From Saprospiraceae bacterium (GTDB lineage: Bacteria; Bacteroidota; Bacteroidia; Chitinophagales; Saprospiraceae), in contig JADJTQ010000002.1 in NCBI GenBank assembly GCA_016711125.1, positions 310,001 to 374,000 on the forward strand: 64,000 nt of DNA, read 5' to 3'. Both the position numbers and the translations under genes were made by a program. Shown here piece by piece: positions 52,057 to 61,224 of this stretch (position 1 is its first letter; every line of letters begins with the position of its first letter). The notes beneath the pieces were generated by a model that had not been told where the DNA came from, did no database searches, and saw nothing but the letters and a program-made list of their open reading frames with translations.

Positions 52057-53036
52057 TTACTGATCATGAGACGAAGCAAAAGGATGGGGTGACACAGGTA
52101 ATGTAGCCATCTGATGATAATCTCCCTTCAGCCCCACTGGTGTGCTTTTTCGAATATCATGCACGATCTGAATTGAATTCCGATTCTGCTCCAGACCAAA
52201 TCCCTTTCCATCCAAAATGGCCTCATAACTTTTGGAGTGCAAGTCAGTAAATCCTGTACTTAAATCAAATTCTTCGCCACCGATCTTTATTGATCGAAAA
52301 GTGGTAAGACCTTTGTCTTTTACTTCTTCAGGAAGACATTCAGAATTAATGCTCAGAAACCATCGAACCTTTGCCTTTTCCAAAAGAATCAGTCCAGCAG
52401 CCCGGTCATGCGTATGAAGGTGGACAATGCTTTTTGCACTGGACCAAATGCCCAGGATAGCAGATCAAAAAAATGAATTCCAATATTGGTGGCAATTCCT
52501 CCCGATTTACTGAGGTCACCTTTCCAGCTTGCATAATACCATTTCCCTCTCGCAGTAAGGTAGGTAAGGTCAACATCATAAACCTGGCCATCAGGTGATG
52601 CACTGACTCTTTCTTTTAAGGCAATAAAACTCTCAAGATGTCTAAGTTGTAAAATCGTGTAAACCTTATGTCCGGTTTCTCTTTCAATTTCTTGTAAGCC
52701 ATCGATATTCCATGGATTTAATACCAGAGGTTTTTCACAGATAACATCTGCTCCATACCTTAAGCCAAACCGGATGTGTGCATCGTGTAAATAATTCGGT
52801 GAGCAAACTACTATGTAGTCAACCGGATTACCTGTCCTTTTTAATTTTTCAAGATGGCGGTCAAATCTCTCAAATTCCGTGAAGAAATCTGCATTAGGGA
52901 AATAGCGGTCAATAATACCAACTGAATCATTTTTGTCATAAGCACTGACCAACTGATGCCCACATACTTTGATCGCCTCCATGTGTCTCGGAGCGATATA
53001 TCCGGCTGCGCCAATTAATGCAAATTTTTTCTGCAC
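52057..53036 (-). pseudogene. wlbA: WlbA/WbpB-type UDP-GlcNAcA 3-dehydrogenase, split by one-base deletion in an A5/T5 run
   Basis: The first part (53036-52389) reads FALIGAAGYIAPRHMEAIKV, YFPNADFFTEFERFDRHLEK, SPNYLHDAHIRFGLR, CEKPLVLNPWNIDGL and GGIATNIGIHFFDLLSWAFG. This is the full Gfo/Idh/MocA signature of WlbA/WbpB. It ends at RMTGLLD. The other frame gives VHLHTHDRAAGLILLEKAKV and the C-terminus to 52057. One A added to the run at 52431-52435 joins them as VQKSIVHLHTHD, 326 residues. The enzyme oxidises C3 of UDP-GlcNAcA on the way to ManNAc(3NAc)A-type sugars. Confidence 0.9.
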
Positions 53037-53104
53037 GACTATATGAAATATTTTAAATCCCTGCGTTCATGTCTTCGCTAGTGGAACAACCGACGGCAAA
53101 TAGA

Positions 53105-54206
53105 TCATTTCCCTCGATTTTGATAAGATTTGTACCAGGCTACGAACTTTGATATTCCCGTAGCAATATCGGTTTGAGGACGGTAATTAAATTCCAGCTC
53201 AAGCGGAGTTACATCGGCGTAGGTATCGACCACGTCGCCAGGTTGCATTGGTAGATATTCTTTGATGGCCTTTTTGCCCACTACATTTTCCATGGTGCTG
53301 ATAAAGTCCATCAGTTGTACGGGTTGACTATTACCAATATTAAAAATTCGATACGGGGCTGGGGAAGATGCCGGGTCGGGCTGGTCGCTATTCCAGTTTT
53401 TATTTTCACAAGGTGGTTTCTGGCTTACCTGATAAATGCCCTCGACGATATCATCGATATAGGTAAAATCCCGGCTTAATTTACCTTCATTAAATATTTT
53501 AATAGGCCTGCCCTCATCGATTGCACTGGCAAATAATTGTGCCGCCATATCTGGACGCCCCCAGGGGCCATAGACTGTGAAAAATCGTAGTCCGGTTGTA
53601 GGTAGACCAAATAGATGACTGTAAGTATGAGCCATTAATTCATTACTCTTTTTGGTAGCTGCATATAAACTAATCGGATGATCGACATTATTGCTCGTCG
53701 ACAAAGGCATTTTTGTATTCAACCCATAAACACTGGAGCTACTGGCAAAGATCAAGTGTTTAATTTCATTATAACGACATGCCTCAAGAATATTTATAAA
53801 AGCCACAATATTACTCTCGATATAGGCATCCGGATTTTTAAGACTATATCGTACTCCGGGCTGAGCTGCCAAGTGAATGATCTGATCAAAATGTTCTTGA
53901 GAAAAGAGTTCCTGCACCTCTTTTTTATCCTCTAATTTCGCTCGAATAAATCGATATCCGGGAAATTTGGTGCTGGTGATGATTGTTCGCCATTCGCTGA
54001 AGGTTGTATGGATTCCAGCCTCAGCCAGCCGGTCTAATTTGAGCTGTGGATTATAGTAGTCATTGATTGAATCAATACCAACTACCTGATATCCTTCCTG
54101 CACAAATCTATTTGCAACATGAAAGCCAATAAATCCAGCAGTGCCGGTGATCAGTATTTTGTTGTGAGATTTAATTCGTTGTTTTTTTAAGCTCGTAACA
54201 AACCAT
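53105..54206 (-). pseudogene. UDP-glucuronate 4-epimerase-like SDR, 5' end shifted by an extra base in an A7/T7 run
   Basis: The protein has ILITGTAGFIGFHVANRFVQ, VVGIDSINDYYNPQLKLDRL, HLAAQPGVRYSLKNPDAYIE, SSSSVYGLNTKMP, YAATKKSNELMAH and RFFTVYGPWGRPDMA. This is the standard motif set of UDP-glucuronate 4-epimerases. The NAD-binding GxxGxxG lies upstream of the GTG at 54103, in sequence reading to 54180 in frame without a start. ATG 54206 (MVCYELKK) is out of frame by one base across the run 54182-54188; removing one A restores a 366-residue protein. It would make UDP-galacturonate from the Ugd product. Confidence 0.85.
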
Positions 54207-54413
54207 TAATTTCCTTCTTGTGTATCTGCCGGCTGGTTGATCATTTAGGTGCTCTTATTCAAAAGCCTCTCCTGTAAGAAAAGGATATTCTCTATTTAAA
54301 GTAAGTAACTTTTCAACAATTATTGAATTGGTTACACTTAGAAGCCGCAGAATAAAAATTCCGCTCTCCCTCTTACTATTCGACAACTGCAAATTACAAA
54401 GTTCGGGCAAAAT
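54207..54413. other. Spacer between cysN and the epimerase
   Basis: 207 bp, AT-rich, with no recognised gene, repeat or strong hairpin. A promoter for the epimerase gene could lie here, but no convincing site was found. Confidence 0.35.
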
Positions 54414-55682
54414 CTATATGATCATGCCGGCAGCTACCGTATTATTGGTGCCTTCGTCGATTAGGATGATACTACCCGTAATCCTATTTTGCTTGTAAGA
54501 GTCATAAAATAATGGCTTAGTGCTACGAAGCACTACCCTGCCCATATCGTTCATTCGAAGCTCTGTATCTTCTAAGTTGCGGTGTAATGTATTGATATCT
54601 AATTTATATCTAATTTCATTGACGATGCATCGTGCTTCCTGGGTTGTGTGACGGATGGTGTATTTTCCCCGAAGTTGCAACGGTTTATTATTATCAAACC
54701 AACATAACATAACATCAATATCCTGTCCTGTCTGAGGATGATTATTCACCCGGACTATCATGTCACCCCTGCTGATATCAATATCGTCTTCCAGTAGGAT
54801 AGTTACTGACATTGGCGGGAAAGCTCCTTCGATTGGCCCATCAAAAGTGTCAATCTTTTCGATTTTAGAGGTAAATCCGGATGGTAGTACCATGACATCA
54901 TCGCCGACTTTAAAAATGCCACCGGCCACCCTACCGGCATAACCCCGATAGTCATGAAATTCGTCGTTGTATGGCCTGATTACATTCTGTACAGGAAAGC
55001 GGCAATCTATGAAATTATGATCGGATGCAATATGCACATTTTCTAAATAGTACATTAGAGTTGGGCCTTCGTACCAAAGCATATTTTTACTACGATCTAC
55101 CACATTATCTCCTTTGAGAGCAGAAATCGGAATGAAATGAAAGTCGACAATATCGAGTTTGGCCGCAAAGGATTCAAAATCGTCGTGAATATCATTGAAG
55201 ACATCTTCACTAAAATCAACTAGATCCATTTTATTGACACATACGACGACATGAGGAATCTGTAGTAAAGAAGCAATGATAGCATGTCTTCGGGTTTGCT
55301 CTCCCACACCCAATCTGGCATCAATCAACAGCAGTGCGACATTGGCCGTAGATGCACCCGTCACCATATTGCGGGTATATTGTATATGTCCCGGTGTATC
55401 GGCAATAATAAATTTCCGCTTAGGGGTCGAAAAATATCGATAAGCCACATCAATTGTAATTCCCTGTTCACGTTCAGCTTTGAGACCGTCGGTGAGCAAC
55501 GCAAGATTTACTCCTTCTTCACCTCTTCGGGCGCTGATGCGTTCAATATCCTCGTACTGATCCTGAAAAATGCTTTTGCTGTCATACAATAATCTTCCAA
55601 TTAAAGTGGATTTACCATCATCAACAGATCCCGCTGTAGTAAATCGAAGTAATTCGGTAGAGGTTAATTTTATCTGAGACAC
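54414..55682 (-). CDS. cysN: Sulfate adenylyltransferase subunit 1 (GTPase)
   Basis: The 422-residue protein has the CysN GTP-binding set: TAGSVDDGKSTLIGRLLYDS (P-loop), TDGLKAEREQGITIDVAYRY, ADTPGHIQYTRNM and VNKMDLVDF, followed by EF-Tu-like beta-barrel domains (CRFPVQNVIRP, GYAGRVAGGIF). With CysD it makes adenosine 5'-phosphosulfate from sulfate and ATP. It lacks a fused APS kinase; a separate cysC lies two genes upstream. It is intact. Confidence 0.95.
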   Translation of the reverse strand: MSQIKLTSTELLRFTTAGSVDDGKSTLIGRLLYDSKSIFQDQYEDIERISARRGEEGVNLALLTDGLKAEREQGITIDVAYRYFSTPKRKFIIADTPGHIQYTRNMVTGASTANVALLLIDARLGVGEQTRRHAIIASLLQIPHVVVCVNKMDLVDFSEDVFNDIHDDFESFAAKLDIVDFHFIPISALKGDNVVDRSKNMLWYEGPTLMYYLENVHIASDHNFIDCRFPVQNVIRPYNDEFHDYRGYAGRVAGGIFKVGDDVMVLPSGFTSKIEKIDTFDGPIEGAFPPMSVTILLEDDIDISRGDMIVRVNNHPQTGQDIDVMLCWFDNNKPLQLRGKYTIRHTTQEARCIVNEIRYKLDINTLHRNLEDTELRMNDMGRVVLRSTKPLFYDSYKQNRITGSIILIDEGTNNTVAAGMII

Positions 55683-55754
55683 GATTTTTAGTTTAATAGT
55701 TGTAAAACAGTCCGATTATCATAGGTTCTTGACTATTTCAGGTGAACGTTGCAT

Positions 55755-56657
55755 CTAGAAATAGCCCTGTTTTTTTCGATCCTCCATAGCCGTTTCGCTC
55801 CGTTTGTCATCCGAGCGACCCCCTCGTTCCGTCATCCGAGTTGTCGCCACTTCTGCAATAATTTCTTCGACGCTGCTCGCCGTTGAGCGCCAAACTCCGG
55901 TGCAAGTCATATCACCAATCGTCCGGCATCGGATGACCTCTTCGAAAACAATTTCGCTTGGTTTTTTCGACATATGTTCGTTGTCAGCCAAGAGCATGCC
56001 ATCACGTTCAAAAACCTTGCGTTTATGCGAAAAATAAAGATTTGGCAATGGCACCTTTTCAGAGGCTAGATATTGCCAGACGTCAAGTTCCGTCCAGTTA
56101 GAAATCGGAAAAATGCGAAAATGTTCTCCCAGGTGTTTTCTCCCGTTAAATAGGTTCCAAAGTTCAGGTCGCTGATTTTTCGGGTCCCATTGTCCAAATT
56201 CATCACGATGTGAAAAAAACCTTTCTTTTGCCCGGGCTTTTTCTTCATCTCGACGTCCACCCCCCATAGCGGCGTCATATTTACCCTTCTCCAATTCATC
56301 TAACAATGTGTAGGTCTGTAGGGCATTGCGACTTGCATTAACTCCCCTTTCTTCAGTAACAAAACCTTTATCGATAGCTTCCTGCACGAACCCAACTATA
56401 AGGCTGAGTCCATATTTTTCTACCAATTGGTCACGGTACTCAAGAGTCTCAGGAAAATTATGGCCTGTATCAATATGCAAAAGTGGAAAGGGTACCTTCG
56501 CAGGGTAAAATGCTTTTACCGCCAGGTAGGTCATCAAAATAGAATCTTTGCCTCCGGAGAACAAGATCACCGGATTTTGAAATTGTGAAGCCACTTCCCG
56601 TAAAAGAAAAATAGATTCCGATTCCAGTTCTTTTAAGTGATTAATGTGATAATTCAT
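55755..56657 (-). CDS. cysD: Sulfate adenylyltransferase subunit 2
   Basis: The protein has the PP-loop ILFSGGKDSILMTYLA near the N-terminus, LHIDTGHNFPETLEYRDQLV, GGGRRDEEKARAKERFFSHR and RPELWNLFNGR, all diagnostic of CysD. I prefer ATG 56657 (MNYHINHLKEL) over TTG 56684, because the N-terminus then matches the family. It forms APS together with CysN, encoded 72 bp downstream. C-terminal VEEIIAEVATTRMTERGGRS is normal. Confidence 0.95.
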   Translation of the reverse strand: MNYHINHLKELESESIFLLREVASQFQNPVILFSGGKDSILMTYLAVKAFYPAKVPFPLLHIDTGHNFPETLEYRDQLVEKYGLSLIVGFVQEAIDKGFVTEERGVNASRNALQTYTLLDELEKGKYDAAMGGGRRDEEKARAKERFFSHRDEFGQWDPKNQRPELWNLFNGRKHLGEHFRIFPISNWTELDVWQYLASEKVPLPNLYFSHKRKVFERDGMLLADNEHMSKKPSEIVFEEVIRCRTIGDMTCTGVWRSTASSVEEIIAEVATTRMTERGGRSDDKRSETAMEDRKKQGYF

Positions 56658-56796
56658 TTGACTTTTTAATTTCCTTGCAAGCAATTGTTTTTAATAGTAG
56701 TTCGCGCACTTTTGGTGGACTAAAAAACTAATTGAAGTATGGTCAAAATCGGAAGTTATCTACTTCTCTTCCGATTATAAAGTAGGATCATTGCTT

Positions 56797-57405
56797 CTAA
56801 TAGCCTTTAATTATATTCTTGGTAAATTCCTTGACTTCTCTGACAGAATCCTCCAAGGTTTGATTGGCCGTCATAATCGTCAGATCAGCAAGTTTAGGTA
56901 CCTCATATGGACTATCAATGCCAGTAAATCCTTTAATTTCTCCAGCTCTTGCCTTTTTATACAATCCCTTTACATCTCTTTGCTCACAGACTTCGAGCGG
57001 AGTATCTATATATACTTCAAAAAAATCCTTATCACCGATGATATCACGAGCCATCTTCCGAATTTCACGCGTCGGTGAAATAAATGAGCAGATAGCAATG
57101 ATACCGCTTTCGAGATAAAGTTTAGCAATTTCCGCAATACGTCGAATATTTTCATAACGATCTTCCAACGAAAAGCCCAGGTTACTATTAATGCCATGAC
57201 GAATATTATCACCATCCAAAACCTGAGCAACATAACCTTGAGAAAACAATTCCCTTTCTAAGGCTACTGCAATGGTGCTCTTGCCTGATCCGGATAGACC
57301 GGTAAACCAGAGGACCAAGCTTTTCTGATGAAGCGCTTTTTGGCGTTCAGACCGGTTTAGCATCTTATCATAAATCGGATGAATATGCATATCTGGAATT
57401 TTCAA
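56797..57405 (-). CDS. cysC: Adenylyl-sulfate kinase
   Basis: The 202-residue protein has Walker A WFTGLSGSGKSTIAVALE near residue 33, LDGDNIRHGINSNLGFS, ENIRRIAEIAKLYLESGII, ISPTREIRKMA and RDVKGLYKKARAGEIKGFTG. These are the CysC landmarks. It phosphorylates APS to PAPS, the sulfate donor for sulfotransferases and PAPS reductase. The first ~25 residues (HIHPIYDKML) are typical of the Bacteroidota form. Confidence 0.96.
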   Translation of the reverse strand: MKIPDMHIHPIYDKMLNRSERQKALHQKSLVLWFTGLSGSGKSTIAVALERELFSQGYVAQVLDGDNIRHGINSNLGFSLEDRYENIRRIAEIAKLYLESGIIAICSFISPTREIRKMARDIIGDKDFFEVYIDTPLEVCEQRDVKGLYKKARAGEIKGFTGIDSPYEVPKLADLTIMTANQTLEDSVREVKEFTKNIIKGY

Positions 57406-57427
57406 TTTTTGCTACTCCATGGGGCAC

Positions 57428-57667
57428 CTACTTGTTTAAAATGCTTCTGATCTGACCCCGTGGCACCAGTTGCCATGCGCGTTCGTGCAAATAATAAATA
57501 AAAATCTTTCCAACAAACTCAATGGCTCCGATCTTTAGTGCATCACCCATTCTACCAGTGATAAAATATGCGATAGCAATGGTCGTCGCTGTTGCAATTA
57601 TTCTCCATGTCACTCCTTTTAATACACTGCGAAGATGCGACTCTTTAAAATTTGGGGTTTCATTCAT
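57428..57667 (-). CDS. DUF2061 small membrane protein
   Basis: The 79-residue protein has SVLKGVTWRIIATATTIAIA, then AYFITGR and IEFVGKIFIYYLHERAWQLV, matching the DUF2061 family of two-helix membrane proteins. It is 22 bp upstream of cysC and in the same direction. In many Bacteroidota it is encoded with sulfate-assimilation genes, so a role at the membrane in sulfate or PAPS use is likely, but its function is not known. Confidence 0.9.
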   Translation of the reverse strand: MNETPNFKESHLRSVLKGVTWRIIATATTIAIAYFITGRMGDALKIGAIEFVGKIFIYYLHERAWQLVPRGQIRSILNK

Positions 57668-57813
57668 GATTTTATTTTAACCCGCATTATGTATTGGAAA
57701 ATCCAATACATAATTTCACGATTGAAAATCAAACATTTAGCCTTAGATATATGAAAACCAAAGTGGTGATTTTCAATATCGGGGTTTAATTGACTATTTC
57801 TCGGCCAATACTA

Positions 57814-59100
57814 TTATAGTAAAAAACCAACTTCGCGCATTGGTTCAAGATCGTACAAGTTACGACCATCAAAAACAATGGGCTTCTTCATCAATTTTTT
57901 CATCTGGTCAAAATCAGGGGTTCGAAAGACGCTCCACTCAGTCAAAATACAAAGAGCATCGGCTTGATCAAGTACATCATACTGATCTTCACCAAAAGTG
58001 ATTAAGTCTGAAAATTCTCCTTTGGCATTTTCCATAGCTTCCGGATCAAAAGCACTAATCTCTGCATTCATATCAAGCAATTGTCGAATGATGGTCAGGG
58101 CTGGTGCCTCACGGATGTCATCGGTATTGGGCTTGAAGGCAATACCCCAAATGGCTATTTTTTTTCCTTTTAGATCATCACCAAAATAGGTTTTGATTTT
58201 TTCGGTAATCCGCTGTTTTTGAAGTTCATTGACACCCATTACCGCATCAAGAATTTTAAAATTATAGGCTACTTGATGTGCTGTTTTCGATAGTGCTTGC
58301 ACATCTTTGGGAAAGCAGCTTCCTCCATATCCGATCCCAGGAAATAGAAATCGCTTTCCGATCCTGCCATCGCTGCCCATGCCTTTACGCACATAGTCTA
58401 CGTTGGCCCCTACGGTTTCGCAGAGGTTGGCAATTTCGTTCATAAAACTGATCCTGGTAGCCAGATAAGCATTGGCGGCATACTTAGTCATTTCGGCTGA
58501 CCTTTGATCCATAAAAATAATCGGATTACCCTGGCGGACAAAAGGGCCATATAGCAGTTGCATTTTTTCGCGTGCCCTCAATGATGTTGTTCCTATGACT
58601 ACTCGATCGGGCTTTAGAAAATCATCGATGGCAGCGCCTTCACGTAAAAATTCGGGATTCGCTACAACATCAAAGAGATCCTTCGATAATTTTTTTTCCA
58701 AAATAGCTTCGACTTTTTCTGCCGTTCCGACAGGTACCGTACTTTTATCAACGATCACGGTATACTTGTCAATGATACCGCTAATCTGTTCGGCCACCTT
58801 CAACACAAAAGAAAGATCAGCTGATCCGTCAACACCAGGAGGGGTGGGCAAGGCTAAAAAAATAATGTCGGAATTTTTAACTGTGTTGACTAAGTCCGTT
58901 GTAAATTTTAACCGGCCTTGCCTGCTATTTCTTTCAAACAACAATTCAAGACCTGGTTCATAGATGGGTACATATCCATTTTGCATGTGTTCGACCTTCT
59001 GGGCATCAATATCTACACAGGTTACCTTGTTGCCGGCTTCGGCAAAGCAAGTTCCTGAAACAAGGCCAACGTATCCGGTTCCGATTACTGAGATGTTCAT
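57814..59100 (-). CDS. ugd: UDP-glucose 6-dehydrogenase
   Basis: The 428-residue protein has ISVIGTGYVGLVSGTCFAEA (NAD-binding), VDKSTVPVGTAEKVEAILEK, VANPEFLREGAAIDDFLKPD, YAANAYLATRISFMNEIANL and GIGYGGSCFPKDVQAL with the catalytic Cys, and FKPNTDDIREAP in the UDP-binding domain. It oxidises UDP-glucose to UDP-glucuronate, which the epimerase at 53.1 kb can turn into UDP-galacturonate. The gene is intact. Confidence 0.95.
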   Translation of the reverse strand: MNISVIGTGYVGLVSGTCFAEAGNKVTCVDIDAQKVEHMQNGYVPIYEPGLELLFERNSRQGRLKFTTDLVNTVKNSDIIFLALPTPPGVDGSADLSFVLKVAEQISGIIDKYTVIVDKSTVPVGTAEKVEAILEKKLSKDLFDVVANPEFLREGAAIDDFLKPDRVVIGTTSLRAREKMQLLYGPFVRQGNPIIFMDQRSAEMTKYAANAYLATRISFMNEIANLCETVGANVDYVRKGMGSDGRIGKRFLFPGIGYGGSCFPKDVQALSKTAHQVAYNFKILDAVMGVNELQKQRITEKIKTYFGDDLKGKKIAIWGIAFKPNTDDIREAPALTIIRQLLDMNAEISAFDPEAMENAKGEFSDLITFGEDQYDVLDQADALCILTEWSVFRTPDFDQMKKLMKKPIVFDGRNLYDLEPMREVGFLL

Positions 59101-59319
59101 GGAGAATTTTTAGTTATTTATTGTTATTTATTAATATCTGATTGGACATCGGGGATTCCTTTAGTGCTGCTAGATTTCGTAGTTCGGGAGAATAAATTTC
59201 GCTTGTCAGAGCTTACTAATCTTGCAAGGCTTCGCCGTCCATGAGTCGCGGGTACTATGGTCAAACCTGGTTTTCAATAAAATCAAACAAGGGTCAAAGC
59301 AGCAACAATCGTTGCAATT
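59101..59319. other. Spacer between upxY and ugd
   Basis: 219 bp with no gene. No clear terminator hairpin or UpxY-associated leader element was recognised, although this is a plausible place for the RNA site on which the antiterminator acts. Confidence 0.35.
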
Positions 59320-59925
59320 TTAAACCCAATATTTTTTACCCAAAGCCGGCATTTGCAGTTCATCATCTTGTGACACCCTCCATGCAGAAATTGGTTTTAA
59401 TAATTTAGGATCAACTTCAATCCGAAGTCCTATCCCTACATATTGTAATTCAATCAAAAAATTCTTTCCCAAGTCACTGACTAATCTTCCCTTAATTCCG
59501 GTCAAATTGCCAGAAATGATTTCTACCGGTTTCCCCCGTTGGAAAATGATATCGTCCGTTTCGATATCACTCGCTTCCTGACAAATCCTCCTTAAGAGGA
59601 CAATTTCCGACTCAGGTATGGAAATCAGGTTTTTGGCAAAATGAATAAACTTGATGACGTATTCAGTTTCAAGTACCGGAACATATTCATCTTTCGTGAT
59701 CTTCACAAATGCATAGCAATTGATCAGTGGAAGATCGATAACTTTCCTTTTGCGGGTATATTGACGCACCACTTGGTTGATTGGTACGTAACACTCGATA
59801 CCTTTTCGAATCAATCTTCTAGCGACCTCTTTTTCTGACTTATATTTTGTGTACACAGCAAACCATTTGGGCGTTTCTACACACAAATGATTTTCGGGAA
59901 CAGCCTTGTTTATCTTTACATTCAT
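59320..59925 (-). CDS. UpxY-family transcription antiterminator (NusG-like)
   Basis: The 201-residue protein has a NusG N-terminal domain, WFAVYTKYKSEKEVARRLIR then KGIECYVPINQ (residues ~22-54). A KOW-like SGNLTGIKGRLVSDLGKNF lies near 137-155. UpxY proteins in Bacteroides prevent premature termination in the untranslated leader of their own capsule operon. Here it sits as the fourth gene of the unit, not the first, so it may act in trans or on the long downstream stretch. The start ATG 59925 is 3 bp after the upstream gene. Confidence 0.92.
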   Translation of the reverse strand: MNVKINKAVPENHLCVETPKWFAVYTKYKSEKEVARRLIRKGIECYVPINQVVRQYTRKRKVIDLPLINCYAFVKITKDEYVPVLETEYVIKFIHFAKNLISIPESEIVLLRRICQEASDIETDDIIFQRGKPVEIISGNLTGIKGRLVSDLGKNFLIELQYVGIGLRIEVDPKLLKPISAWRVSQDDELQMPALGKKYWV

Positions 59926-59928
59926 AGA

Positions 59929-61224
59929 CTACAAACTCCAATAGGTGATTTCGGGGTCATCAAATTGATACATACCCTTGATATCAAATAAAATCGGTTT
60001 TTCTTTCATGATTGATTTAAAAAAGGCAGCATCATATTCCTTATATACTGTGTGATTCACTGCAATGATGACCGCATCATAATCATCATCTAACTTTGCA
60101 GTCAATGAATACTTATATTCTTTACTTACTTCATTGGGTGAAGCATATGGATCATGGATGTGCACATGTATGGCGTATTGCATAAGCTCTTTGATGAGAT
60201 CAGCTACCTTCGAATTGCGTATGTCAGCGACATTTTCTTTAAACGTTACTCCTAAAACTGCCACTTTGCAATGCTGAGGATTTTTTCCATTTTTCAAAAG
60301 GAGTTGGGCTAACTTTTTTGCGATAAATTCCGGGATGCCATCGTTGACCCGGCGGCCGCTCAATATGACTTGAGGATCATAGCCAAGCTCCTTCGCTTTA
60401 TGAACAAGGTAATAGGGATCAACCCCGATACAGTGGCCACCGACAAGCCCCGGCTGATATTTTAGAAAATTCCATTTGGTGCCCGCTGCCGCCAGAACTT
60501 GCCTGGTATTAATGCCCATACGATCAAAGATGATAGCAAGCTCATTGACAAATGAAATATTAAGGTCTCGCTGAGTGTTTTCAATGACCTTGGCTGCTTC
60601 AGCTACTTTGATGCTTTCTGCTTTGTAAGTTCCAGGCTCGATAATTTCGTCATAAATCCGTGCGATTTCATCCAGAGACTCACTATCACTACCGGAAACG
60701 ATTTTTAAAATCTTGGTAACCGTGCGTTCTTTATCACCTGGGTTAATTCGTTCAGGTGAATATCCTAATTTGAAATCGACTCCAAGCTTTAAATTAGATT
60801 CTTCCAGTAGAATAGGTAAACAATCTTCTTCTGTGCATCCTGGGTACACCGTACTTTCAAAGATTACGTAGTCTCCCTTTTTTAAGGCTTGCCCGACTGT
60901 GCGAGACGCCGCCAAGACTGGATTTAAATTGGGTGTCCGGTGTTCATCAACCGGAGTTGGAACGGCGACCACAAAGAAATGGGCAGTTTTCAATAGTTGA
61001 GCATCTGAAGTAAAAGTGATGTCTGAATCTTTAAATGCTTCGGCATCGAGCTCTTCTGAGGGATCTCTCTGATCACGCATCATTAGAATCCTTGGTTCAC
61101 TAATATCAAATCCGATGACCTTAAATTTTCGACCAAAAGCCAAGGCTAAAGGTAAGCCAACATATCCCAGCCCAATCACCCCAATACTGGCTTCTTTACT
61201 AATAAGTCGATTGTACATGCTCAT
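59929..61224 (-). CDS. UDP-N-acetyl-hexosamine 6-dehydrogenase (TviB/WbpO-like)
   Basis: The 431-residue protein has IGVIGLGYVGLPLALAFGRK (NAD-binding), ESTVYPGCTEEDCLPILLEE, GYSPERINPGDKERTV, KVIENTQRDLNISFVNELAI and GLVGGHCIGVDPYYLVHKAK with the catalytic Cys. The VNPGDK-like and GHCIGVDPYYL motifs separate it from Ugd and put it with TviB/WbpO/WbpA. The product is UDP-GalNAcA or UDP-GlcNAcA. WbpP-like and WlbA genes downstream favour either branch. It is intact. Confidence 0.92.
   Translation of the reverse strand: MSMYNRLISKEASIGVIGLGYVGLPLALAFGRKFKVIGFDISEPRILMMRDQRDPSEELDAEAFKDSDITFTSDAQLLKTAHFFVVAVPTPVDEHRTPNLNPVLAASRTVGQALKKGDYVIFESTVYPGCTEEDCLPILLEESNLKLGVDFKLGYSPERINPGDKERTVTKILKIVSGSDSESLDEIARIYDEIIEPGTYKAESIKVAEAAKVIENTQRDLNISFVNELAIIFDRMGINTRQVLAAAGTKWNFLKYQPGLVGGHCIGVDPYYLVHKAKELGYDPQVILSGRRVNDGIPEFIAKKLAQLLLKNGKNPQHCKVAVLGVTFKENVADIRNSKVADLIKELMQYAIHVHIHDPYASPNEVSKEYKYSLTAKLDDDYDAVIIAVNHTVYKEYDAAFFKSIMKEKPILFDIKGMYQFDDPEITYWSL

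Noticed and set aside
59221..59260. tRNA-like GC-rich patch in the spacer before ugd
   Set aside because: The stretch CTTGCAAGGCTTCGCCGTCC has no cloverleaf arms or TTCGAATC-type T loop.
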